In this document: positions 48,201 through 58,570 of the stretch, in pieces
How positions within the stretch are numbered: position 1 is the first letter of the stretch
How the letters are laid out: each line of letters begins with the position of its first letter
NCBI GenBank assembly: GCA_947000775.1
Contig: CAMQGK010000604.1
Span: 9,850,501-9,914,500 of the forward strand
Length of the DNA stretch: 64,000 nucleotides
Reading direction: 5' to 3'
Source of the DNA: Pterois miles
Taxonomy: Eukaryota > Chordata > Actinopteri > Perciformes > Scorpaenidae
The notes under the pieces: generated by a model
What the model was told of the DNA's origin: nothing
Seen by the model: only the letters and a program-made list of their open reading frames with translations
Databases searched by the model: none
Program-made: the position numbers and the translations under genes

Positions 48201-48983
48201 AGCCATGCAGCACTATCATGAAGGTTTCTTGGCCCGGGCCAGCTCTTAATTGATAGGGGCTGCTGTATTTACTTACATTCTCAGGGTGGATTAAATCTCA
48301 AAGGAAAGGGGAGGAGATGGAGGTTGTTTTTCTCCTGGCTTTGTCTTAATGTGCACGCTTGTGTGTGTGCATATGCACATGTGTGTTTTGTCATCCCATG
48401 TGGTTCTGCGTTCGTCCTTCCTCCATGACGAGAACTGTCGAATCCTGTAAAGCTGCATGGCGTCCAGCCACCACAGAGCACCGCATCTAATCACCGGCTA
48501 CACTGCGATGTATAGCGCTGCTCTGCTGGCTCAACTTAATGTGTTTTTATGTGTATAGGAGCATTATTTACTGCGCACGGTCAGTAGTAAATATTATTAT
48601 CTCTGTAGCTAGTGATTCATTTTGTCCAGTGTGTTTAATATGGAGTCCAGGCCTGCTCGGGTCACTGAGAAGCTCTATCTGCTCCATTGTCTCTTCCTGC
48701 TGAAGCTGTGAAGCTTTAAAGGAGCGACGGGACCGATGGCTACCAAACACTGACTACTGACTGACAGCAGGCTGCAAACGATCAAGTATAATTAGCAGAC
48801 TAAATACTAGATTCTAAAATGATAAGATATGATCCAGGATGTCCAATGTGATTTACAGATCCATGAGTTTGACGGCTTATTAGACACCAAACACTCTTTC
48901 TGGAAAGCTATCGCTGCAGCAATGATTTTATTATTCGTTGCAACAGTTGCAAGAAACTGTAGAAATATGGCACCGTTCACATT

Positions 48984-49215
48984 AGGGCTGCAACTAACAT
49001 TATTTTCTCAATTTATTGATTAGTTGTTTGGTCTATAAAATGGCAGAAAATGGTGAAGCTTGTCGATCAGTGTTTCCCAAAGACCAGAGTGGCGTCCTGA
49101 AATGTCTTGTTTTAGCCACAACTCAATGATGTTCAGTTTACTGTCACAGAGGGGTAAAAATAATTGGCAATTAATTTTTATATTTAACTTACAAATTAAT
49201 TGATGCAGCTCTAGT
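48984..49215 (+). mobile_element. hAT-like MITE of the 'GGGCTGCAACTAA' family
   Basis: Starts TTAGGGCTGCAACTAACATT, ends AATTAATTGATGCAGCTCTA, loosely inverted; interior AGTGTTTCCCAAAGACCAGA. Confidence 0.7.
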
Positions 49216-50264
49216 TCACTTGAACAAATCTATCAAGAGTTTGCATTTCCACATATGTGATTGGCCAGCGCTGGATGACGTCACATTGTGTTGCAACAGA
49301 AGTTAAAAGTGAATCTTTCAGTCTCCATTTCTTTAAATCTTTAAATCATTCTGTCGATGACTCCAGGGCTCACTGAAATGAATGAGGGCTCTGCATTTTA
49401 TCAGGCACTGCTATTGTCTGTTAGCAGGTCAGAGTAAAGATTTTCAGCAGCATCATCTTCCTCGCACCTTTTCTATTCATCCATATTTGCAGAGGCAGAA
49501 ACAAAACATTCATGGGGGACAAGAGATGCAGCAAGTATGCAGCTGCTGCTGCAGACAGTGGCCACTGATCACAGATGGTGGCTTCAAATGGTGGTTCAAC
49601 TACAGACAAGTGGTAACACACGAGTTGTGCAGTACAGTGGAATAAACTGTACAGTGTGCAGCAGTTTGACTTTGCTATGCTCTTACCCCGGAGGTATCTA
49701 TTACTTTAACATCTGTGGTTATATTTGTTTTTTTTTTTTTTTTTGTATTTTTGTGGGAGATCAGTGAGTTTGACTAATTTGTACTGACACTGGATTAATA
49801 TGATTTTTGCAGTGTGATGAAATTTCAGGTATTTATTTCACCGGATTGGCCAAAAATTTACCCACATTTTTGTTGTCTATAAACTGATTCCAAATACATT
49901 TTCAGAAAATTTACTATGGATCACAATATATAGATGGCTGACAAATTAAAGGGAAATTAAATAATAAATAACTGGATAATAAACGACTGCAGAAACATTA
50001 AAAATGTTAAGTAAATTAAGGTCTACCTCCACTTAGTCGACTAGTCAATTAATGTGTCATTTTGGTCTTAGTCCAGTAAGTTTCTTTAATTTATTAGTTG
50101 TTTTTTTTATTTTTTTCTTCATGCTGTATGACTTATTTTAAAGAAACACATCTCTGGTAAACAGTTTAAAAAAGCTGTGCTTTTCTGTGATTCCCTATCG
50201 AGCAGCTCAGTTTTACAGATACAGTTTTACAGACAAAATCTTAGTTTGTGTTAGTCGACTGCAA

Positions 50265-50525
50265 ATTTCTTCAGTGGAGGATGGCCTTAATGTGAATAAT
50301 TTGCTATGGCCCTCACAGTCTCCGTATTTCAACATAATTGAACACTTCTGGAGTTATTTTGGAATAAGCGTGTCAGTCGTCTCCATCACTGTCATCATGA
50401 CACCAAATGAGGGAGTATCTTGTGCAAGAAATGGTGTTAAACCCTCCAGTGGAGAGCTGATAAGGAGCAATGAAGGTGATCTGGAGGCTCATGATGGACC
50501 AACATCTTACAGAGACATCTAATGT
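50265..50525 (+). pseudogene. Decayed Tc1-like transposase, C-terminal part
   Basis: Reading on the + strand, LLWPSQSPYFNIIEHFWSYF matches the Tc1 signature around the third catalytic residue (normally WPSQSPDLNPIEHLWD), and the frame ends in LEAHDGPTSYRDI before a stop, close to the usual Tc1 C-terminus. The Glu is kept, but the preceding Asp-Leu-Asn-Pro is altered and the middle is scrambled. No first or second catalytic Asp and no inverted ends are recognisable nearby. It is an old fossil inside the mpped2 intron. Confidence 0.65.
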
Positions 50526-51429
50526 TTTTTAAATTTGTGTATCATGATGGAAAGTTGTATCCAAACTACATATGCTGGGTACACACTACACAAGAATCAA
50601 GCTGATTTTGGGCCTGGTTTCCCCTCCCAACATTCATCAGCAAAGCCCTTTTTTTTATGGTTGCAAAGATGATCCAGATAAATCGCTGCTTTCCACACAC
50701 AACAGGAACAAAACTGTTAATTTTAACATTACGCATCATTACGTGTGGGCTCTCTCACATTTTCAAAATCTTTTCAGACCGGAAAAAATGTTTTAGTGTG
50801 GGGCAGCTTATACAACGTCTTCACATGTAGACAATGACCAGATTGTCCACCGTTGTTCCACCATTAACACAACCTTGCAGATGAGTGTTCAACGCAAAAA
50901 CAGCAGCATATTCCAGGTTGTTTGTGAACCTTTTCCATATCTAATATTCTTCTCAACATGCCACAGAAATGGGAAACAGGAAAATTGCTTCCTAAATGAG
51001 ACTCCTCAAACGTAATGTTGCCTCCCCCCCAGTAAGGTTTTCTTTTGTGCCAAGGAGCCCATTTTCTCCATCTCTGTTAATGACATCTTCTCCGGTCTGA
51101 AACCTTTTGATTTCGTCTGCTTCTGTGGCTGTTTTCATGCGCCATGTTTGTGCACACATGCAAGTTAACTCTGTATATGTCTGTGTGTGCTTGTCAGGTT
51201 GGAGATTGCGGCGTTGATTATGTGTCTGATGTTTTCGACAGAGTGACATCCCTTCTAATGAAATAATGGTCTGGTGGCAGAGTGCTGGAGGATTGCACAT
51301 TGTAGACTTCAATTACAGACAAGATGTTTTTTTCCCTCTTTCCTTTTAGTCAGAAGAAAGTACAGGTTTTTCTTCCTTTTTAACAGACGTGCTTACATCG
51401 AACAAAAAGGCTGAATAAAAGGGGTTTTT

Positions 51430-51830
51430 TTCCAGCCAGACTTGGGTCTAAGTGTTTTTTTCTTTGGATAATGGATAGAAAGCACATGGCATGCCTTAAT
51501 TCACTGTCTCTTTAGCCAATCTGATGCCACAAAACAGCCGTTGCCCTCTTTGTGTGCACAAATCAACCTGAGCGTGGGTTGTTTTCCAGCCCAAAGTGCA
51601 CATTTTTCACCGTTGTAATGTCTCCTCTTGTCTTTGAGATGTATTTTGCTCTGGTGTGTGCATTATTCTGTTGACCGTGTAATTTGTTTTGCACAACAAA
51701 TGATCTTTTTATGGTTCCAGTTTTCAGCTGTGCCCCTTCTGCTATCTGGTATGAAATTAGCATACATATCTTAAAAATATACTTGCAGCTCTGTTTACAG
51801 AGAATAATGGTCAAAATGATAAAATTAAAA
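51430..51830. promoter_or_regulatory. Weak candidate conserved noncoding element
   Basis: Repeat-free stretch of balanced composition (AGCACATGGCATGCCTTAAT, GCCAATCTGATGCCACAAAA) in the distal part of the intron. Candidate on negative evidence only. Confidence 0.2.
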
Positions 51831-52194
51831 ACAAAGGTAGATCTCTCATAAATAAGTTACACCTACAGTTGCTGCCCTTCAGCAGTTCTAATTTATTATT
51901 ATATCTTCGTTTTTAGGGTCAGTAGAGAAATCTACATGTACTTTTTCATGAGATATTTAAAACGAGAACACAACTGTTCACAGTTACAGTTCATTTGACT
52001 GTACTCAACATTTATACCGTATCATTTTCATATTATTAAAAGCTAACATTACTCAAACAACTTGAAATTCACAGCTGTTTGTAAGGCAGCATGTTGTTAA
52101 AGGATTTTATTTCTTCTGGGTCAGGTGATTGACAGATTACAGCATAACAAAGTGCAGCACAGACACAAAAATGGTTAATTCAACATAGCCCTCG

Positions 52195-52528
52195 CAATGA
52201 TTAGTTAATTAACAACAATTAGCTAATCAGTTGGTCGCTGGATGGAAAAATAATTGCTAACCATCTTAACAATCGATTCATTTCAGTAATTTGTCATGTA
52301 AAAATGGCAAAAACATGCTGTTTTCAGCCTCTCAAATACAGAAATTATATCTTATTAAACTGAATATCTTTGAGCTTTGCACTGACAAAACAAGATATAT
52401 AAATCACCTTGTACTTACTGACACTAGGTGGACATTTTTTGACATTTTATAGACAAACAATTAATCAATTAATGTAGAAAATAATCTGAAGATTAACTGA
52501 TAATTAATTGTTAGTTGCAGCACTAGTT
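52195..52528 (-). mobile_element. hAT-like MITE of the 'GGGCTGCAACTAA' family, reverse copy
   Basis: Right end ATTAATTGTTAGTTGCAGCA followed by CTAG is the inverse of the family start; left end ATGATTAGTTAATTAACAAC. It lies 470 bases upstream of the second coding exon. Confidence 0.7.
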
Positions 52529-52994
52529 CAGCACAATTGAAGAGACGCAAGTCATTATTTATCTTGGTATGCGGAAGAAGCTGTTGTTAAATACTGTACA
52601 AAGAAGGAAGAATTTCAAATGTGGTTTTAGGGAGGGAGAGGAAAAAAGATGGACATCCGAGACCATCAACACACAATATCTTAACACAGGCTGGACCACA
52701 AACTGAATGAGAGCAGTTGCTGACATTATAAAGCTCGACCCAGCAATGCATAATTTACTATTTTATTACAATTACAGAACCTTTTATTGAAAGCAGGATG
52801 GATGAGGGGGGATGCCAACGTTCCCCATCTGAACTCAAACTATAATTAATCAAAATAAAAATCATAATTGAGAAGCCCCCACTGATGACTTAAAGAACAC
52901 TTTGGTTATCATTATGGAGGTTAACAATGTGAAAATGAATTTTATTATTACTTATTGTTTAGGGCTCACTGTCGCTTTGTGTCTGTCTTTTCAG

Positions 52995-53176
52995 GGTGGA
53001 CCCCATTCCTTATGACACTCCCAAGCCAGCAGGACACACCAGGTTTGTGTGTGTGTCCGACACACACTCGCGTACAGACGGCATCCAGATGCCCTACGGC
53101 GACGTGCTGCTGCACATGGGTGACTTCACCGAGCTGGGCCTGCCCTCCGAGGTTAAGAAGTTCAACGACTGGCTAG
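52995..53176 (+). CDS. mpped2: mpped2 coding exon 2 (residues 38-98, first metal-binding motifs)
   Basis: Second coding exon of the metallophosphoesterase. The acceptor is TTTTCAG ending at 52994; the first base completes Met38 from the previous exon, and the exon ends CTAG before a GT donor at 53177, in phase 1 (start of Gly99). It encodes VDPIPYDTPKPAGHTRF, then VCVSDTHSRTD with Asp60 and His62, then GDVLLHMGDF with Asp81, and FTELGLPSEVKKFNDWL. Asp60, His62 and Asp81 correspond to the first three metal ligands of mammalian MPPED2 (Asp65, His67, Asp86 by a constant offset of five). The remaining ligands lie on exons outside the window. Met79, two residues before the ligand Asp81, stands where mammalian MPPED2 has Thr and MPPED1 has Ala (from memory). 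No stop or frameshift is seen, so the copy looks functional as far as it goes. Confidence 0.95.
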
Positions 53177-53447
53177 GTATTAAGCTGCTTAAGACACATA
53201 TTCATCCACACACTGTCAGACGCACGCATGTTTTCACACTGACACAAAGCTGACATGCACAAGTTCTCTCGTGAGCGGTAGCACGAGACGCATAACCAGT
53301 AACTGGACCACACAATGACTCCCCCTCCCCTGTTGACCCACAACTGCTGTGCTAAAGTGTCCAGTTTAACCCTTCTGACCTAACACCCTGGCTCAGTTAA
53401 CCTTTGACCTCTCCCTCTGGCCCCATGCTGTGGGTGGGAGTGCTGGG

Positions 53448-53583
<136 letters not shown>

Positions 53584-54576
53584 TTTCAGCAGCAAGTGTT
53601 TCATCTCTAGACCCTCCAGACAAGAGTTGAAGCATTTTTATCCCTCTAATGTCGTCATGTTTCACACACTAAAACCACACATACTGACTGGCATTCCCTC
53701 TCACTGACTCTATAAATCAATGTGCCACCCGCCACACTGGCCTGTAATGCTTTAAGACATTTGGATTCTTTTGTCTATGCCTAAGTTGTTTGTATTTGCC
53801 TGTTAATCAGGAGAGATAAAACAGTCTCCTGAAAGTTAACAGTAGGAGCCCAATGTCTAAAGGACTGAATGGAAGGCAAATTTTTGGTGCATATCAATTT
53901 GATATAAAGAAAACAAGTAGACAAATTCCCCCTGGGACACGTTTTGAGGTAAAAATGTATTTGGACTGCCGTTTGAAGCCTCGAGTTTAGCGTTTTTGGC
54001 CATTGCCATTGGTTTTTGCAACCACAACTGACCATGTTTAGGCAAGAGGGTGGAGCTGGTGAATAGGGAGGGCCAGCAGGGCCAGGTACTGTTAGCAGCT
54101 AATGCTAGAACTAGCTAGCTAGCTTGGTGAGGAAGGTGCATCCGTAATTCACGTTAACTGGGATATTAATTGCGATGCTAATTTTGGCTTGGTAATGTAC
54201 TTATTGGCGTCCCAACGCTTTCCGTTCATTTCCTATAGAAAGCAGGAGAAGCAGTCACCCAGTGCATGGCAGGAGTGTTGCTGCAAGTTGGAGGGGTTCT
54301 GTGTTTGCATGAAGGTGAAAAATCTCAACTTCATGCAAATGAGCCTGTCCAGCGCGACATATCTGGCTCACTAAACTTGGACCGAGAAACTAGGCAATGT
54401 AGTCCTAAACTGCAGTGAGAGTATTGTTCAGATGGAATATCAGAAAGTTTACGAGTAGGCCGACATGTTGTTTCCTGTTTGAAATGGGAAGCCAGGGACC
54501 AATCAGGTGTATTCAACAATAGGGTATGCCACTACTTGAACAAACTTGAATTTTACTCTGGACATCATTGAAAATT

Positions 54577-54924
54577 GGGCGGCAGTAGCTCAGTCTGTAG
54601 GGAGTTGGCTTGGGAATCGGAGGGTCACCGGTTCAAGTCCCAACTTGGACCAAGAACTGACTGTGAACTGGTAGCTGGAGAGGTGCACTTTACCTCTTGG
54701 GCACTCCCGAGGTGCCCCTGAGCAAGGCACCAAACCCCCAACTGCTCGGGGCGCTTGTCAGGAGCAGCCCCCTCACTCTGACATCTCTCCATTAATGCAG
54801 GTATATAGGTCCTGTTTGTGCATGTATGTATTTCAGGTCTGTATGTACTGTGTATAAGTTAACAACAGAGTGAAAAAAACTGAATTTCCCTCCAGGGATT
54901 AACATAGGTTCATCTTATCTTAAA
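54577..54924 (+). mobile_element. tRNA-derived SINE of percomorph (AFC-like) type, full length
   Basis: Same family as 12980-13285: GGGCGGCAGTAGCTCAGTCT, box B GGTTCAAGTCC, GAGGTGCCCCTGAGCAAGGC, TCTGACATCTCTCCATTAAT. This copy keeps the segment GGTCCTGTTTGTGCATGTAT that the first copy lacks. Tail CATCTTATCTTA. Confidence 0.88.
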
Positions 54925-54933
54925 TGATGACAT

Positions 54934-55755
54934 GTCCTGGTTCAGACTGAGAGGACAGGCTCAGTAACGTTAGTTAGTGGTCCTGGTTCAGACTGACAGG
55001 ACAGACTCAGTAATGTTAGTCAGTGGTCCTGGTTCAGACTGAGAGGACAGACTCAGTAACGTTAGTCAGTGATCCTGGTTCAGACTGAGAGGACAGACTC
55101 AGTAACGTTAGTCAGTGATCCTGGTTCAGACTGAGAGAACAGACTCAGTAACGTTAGTCAGTGATCCTGGTTCAGACTGAGAGGACAGACTCAGTAACGT
55201 TAGTTAGTGGTCCTGGTTCAGACTGAGAGGACAGGCTCAGTAGCGTTAGTCAGTGGTCCTGGTTCAGACTGAGAGGACAGACTCAGTAACATTAGTCAGT
55301 GGTCCTGGTTCAGACTGACAGGACAGACTCAGTAATGTGAGTTAGTAGTCCTGGTTCAGACTGACAGGACAGACTCAGTAATGTTAGTTAGTAGTCCTGG
55401 TTCAGACTGAGAGGACAGACTCAGTAATGTGAGTTAGTAGTCCTGGTTCAGACTAGAGGACAGACTCAGTAACGTTAGTTAGTGGTCCTGGTTCAGACTG
55501 AGAGGACAGACTCAGTAACGTTAGTTAGTGGTCCTGGTTCAGACTGAGAGGACAGACTCAGTAACGTTAGTTAGTGGTCCTGGTTCAGACTGAGAGGATA
55601 GACTCAGTAACATTAGTCAGTGGTCCTGGTTCAGACTGAGAGGACAGACTCAGTAACGTTAGTTAGTGGTCCTGGTTCAGACTGAGAGGATAGACTCAGT
55701 AACATTAGTCAGTGGTCCTGGTTCAGACTGAGAGGACAGACTCGGTAACGTTAGT
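54934..55755. repeat. 46-bp minisatellite, about 18 units
   Basis: The unit GTCCTGGTTCAGACTGAGAG plus GACAGACTCAGTAACGTTAG plus TTAGTG recurs every 46 bases (for example 54934 and 54980). Each unit has the inverted pair ACTGAG/CTCAGT separated by eight bases. It begins about ten bases after the SINE tail. Confidence 0.95.
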
Positions 55756-57824
55756 GGTTGCTGAAATTAAGCCAATAACAACGGATGACCTCAGCTTCAG
55801 TTACCCCTGTCCGCCCGTGTCCCAGCCTCGTTTCATAGGCCTTGATTTCTAGTGTGGCAATAAATGGGGTTAAATTAAATACACAATCGGCCTCATAACC
55901 TATTACAAATGAACCGAGCGATACATACACGACCTGAACCGTAACTAGAGAACTGAATGGTTCTGAGTTTTACCCAAACTGTTCCCATCCCCACACTCTA
56001 TACATTTGTGATAAAAATATTAATTTAACCAAAACTGAGATTAGACTGTGAATAATTACAATAGAGTTCAAAAGTGTAAAAGAACACAGTCTGATGTATT
56101 TTTTATTGTTTCAGAGTAAGAAACTTTTACCTTTTTTTTAAAAAAAAAAAAAAAAGTAAACCCCTTAGCTTAAAGTGGCATTGCTCTCAAAATCTATGTT
56201 TAGTATCAGACACTCGCCCCCTGTAGAGTTGAAAGGTAGCTTTCAAAGTTTGGCCTCTCAAAGATGACAGCCAGTCTGGATTCACAGCGGTTACAGTGGA
56301 TACCAACACTGACCCAGTTTTCACCACAAAAAAGAAAGAAATCCAGGCGTCTGTAGAGAATCCTCAAACCTCTCCTGCAGCATAATCCACTTCTCTGCTG
56401 TCCGTCAGTATGCTAAGCATGTTCTAGCAATCATATCTTCAGCAGAATTCACCTGAAACATGAACAATCCTCATGCACAGACCTGTCAAACTCACTGCCT
56501 CCTGCTCCTCCACTCCTTCACTGTGGGTAAACTTGGGGCTGTGTTCACACACTGATGCAGATACATTTGAAAACGCCATTTATATGACAACCAGGGCCTT
56601 GGTTCAGGAGTCACAGTTCAGCGGGGGAAAAACAAATGCACTACACTCTGTTCAAAATAACAATGAAAATAAACAGGTCCTTATGCAAATGTCAAAGATT
56701 GATGCAGTCTGTTTTCTGGGGATTGAGGTGGCATTTTTTCCCACTAGAACATTTCAAACATTTCTGTGTTACACTTTATGAACACTTACAGAAAGCAACG
56801 AGTCACAATAGACTATAAAACTGAAAAGCTTGTGCGTGGAAATTGAAAATACATAGAATAATAAAAAATAAAACATACATTAGGAGGAGTGTTTCAGTTT
56901 GTTCCATCTTAGCTATATTTAAACATTCAAAGCACCCAAACATTTATTAGCACATATCAGCACATGTGGGTGATGCTTAATGTGCGTTAGCGTGTTGGCT
57001 GTATTTCCACTCACATCTCCTGTGGTGGAGCGACGCTGACACACTGCCGTCAACTGTCCCTCCGTTGCCGTTGTAGCTGACAGGAAACCTGCAGATCATT
57101 TGCCTTCAACATCGTGTGACTGACCCACACAGCAGTCAGACTGTTGCTCTAACCTCAGTACATGTAACTAACAGTGTAGCTAAAAGTTTTTGGGCAGAAC
57201 TTATGCTTGTGAACTTTGGTTCCACATTACGTGCGTCAATCTACATACCGCACAAATACGCAAACGGACACAGCCCTACTGTGGTACAATCACATGCAAT
57301 CTCTGAACATTAAAGCAAAACAAATCGAATTGCTTTTTAACAGCCTTTGTAATTGGACAGTCACAGTAATGCCCCACCAGGGCTGCACTTAAGTTCGAAG
57401 ACACTGACCCTTAACTTGCTCCCTGGACACTTTACAGCAGCTCCTGCTCCTCAGGATGGAGGTCAAGCTGTATATGATGATTCTACAAACATTTAAGTTA
57501 AGTTTAAGCTTTGTTCATGCCGTTGACATTTGAAAATTGAAATCAACAGCTTTTTTTTGCATGTCTGTTCATTTTGTTTAAACACACTATTTCTTTCAGT
57601 TGCAGATAAACATCAGGCTACACTAGTGTTATCTGTATCATCCTATCTGCAGAATTAGATTCCAGTGTTAACTGCGTAGTCGTGATGTGTGCGTTCAAGT
57701 AAGCTTACTAGAAATTATCACCGTCAGGGTGGGCAGGTGACAAAGCAGTCTAACTAGTAAGTTATTGATCACTAACAGAAACATGTGGAATGATCAACTT
57801 TTCACCATCTCTTCCTCTCGCTCT

Positions 57825-57827
<3 letters not shown>

Positions 57828-57880
<53 letters not shown>
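57828..57880. repeat. (AC)n microsatellite
   Basis: About 26 units. Confidence 0.95.
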
Positions 57881-57886
<6 letters not shown>

Positions 57887-58195
57887 GTGAACATCCTCAG
57901 TCCAAACCTACATGTATTATGTTGCTGCGACTGATGAGTTACATTGATTAAAGAAATTTTATAGGAAAATACAAAATCATTTAATCTGATCAATCACTTT
58001 TGAGGACTATATATTGTTTTTTTTTTTTTTTAGGGTGATGACATCATAAAATATGACAACAGGCAAAGCTTCATTCGAAAACCTCAATCGAAGCTTTGAA
58101 TGTTTAAAAAAAAAAAAAAAAAAAAAAACATTGGTACAGGCCTAGCACTCATTTTACCAGGCTGACTACAGGTTGCTGTGTCCTAATTCCCTTGA

Positions 58196-58196
<1 letters not shown>

Positions 58197-58228
<32 letters not shown>
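58197..58228. repeat. (AC)16 microsatellite
   Basis: 32 bases of AC. Confidence 0.95.
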
Positions 58229-58231
<3 letters not shown>

Positions 58232-58339
58232 TGACGTAGCTGTTTGTAGTGATGGATGGAGGAGTTTGATAGAAAAGCTGACCAGTTTGCCCTCCTGGTG
58301 GTGCCAGGTGCTGTATTAGCAGTGACAGCAGAAAACAGT

Positions 58340-58340
<1 letters not shown>

Positions 58341-58428
<88 letters not shown>
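58341..58428. repeat. (GT)44 microsatellite
   Basis: 88 bases of uninterrupted GT. Confidence 0.95.
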
Positions 58429-58430
<2 letters not shown>

Positions 58431-58510
58431 ACACAGTCATTGTGCCTTCCTTTTGGGGAAAAATTCATGTCCCCATAATGTAAAACATTATATTTTAGGG
58501 TGAGGACTTG

Positions 58511-58570
58511 GTTTAGGGTTAGAGTAAGGGTTAGGTTTAAGTTGGGGTAAGGGTTAGGGTTAGGATCAGG
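58511..58570. repeat. Degenerate telomere-like TTAGGG repeat
   Basis: TTTAGGGTTAGAG, AAGGGTTAGG and AAGGGTTAGGGTTAGG: mixed TTAGGG units and variants, 80 bases after the GT array. Confidence 0.75.

Larger units (their letters stand above)
28711..52994 (+). other. mpped2 intron between the two coding exons
   Basis: 24,284 bases bounded by GTAAGT (28711) and a T-rich CAG (52994). It contains no further mpped2 exon that I can recognise. It holds MITEs, two minisatellite or foldback structures, a decayed Tc1 transposase and several microsatellites, listed individually. The stretches between them (28850-29820, 30850-32150, 32490-34300, 34920-35380, 35760-37300, 37620-38350, 38590-39760, 40130-41570, 44960-45930, 46120-47040, 47400-48150, 48200-48980, 49220-50260, 50530-51420, 51840-52190 and 52530-52990) show nothing I can name. 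Confidence 0.85.

Noticed and set aside
50187..50522. Intact transposase or novel gene
   Set aside because: Only the last part resembles Tc1; upstream motifs and catalytic Asp residues are missing.
52955..53253. Single-exon gene at the second coding exon
   Set aside because: Extensions beyond 52995 and 53176 cross a clear acceptor and donor; only the internal part matches MPPED2.
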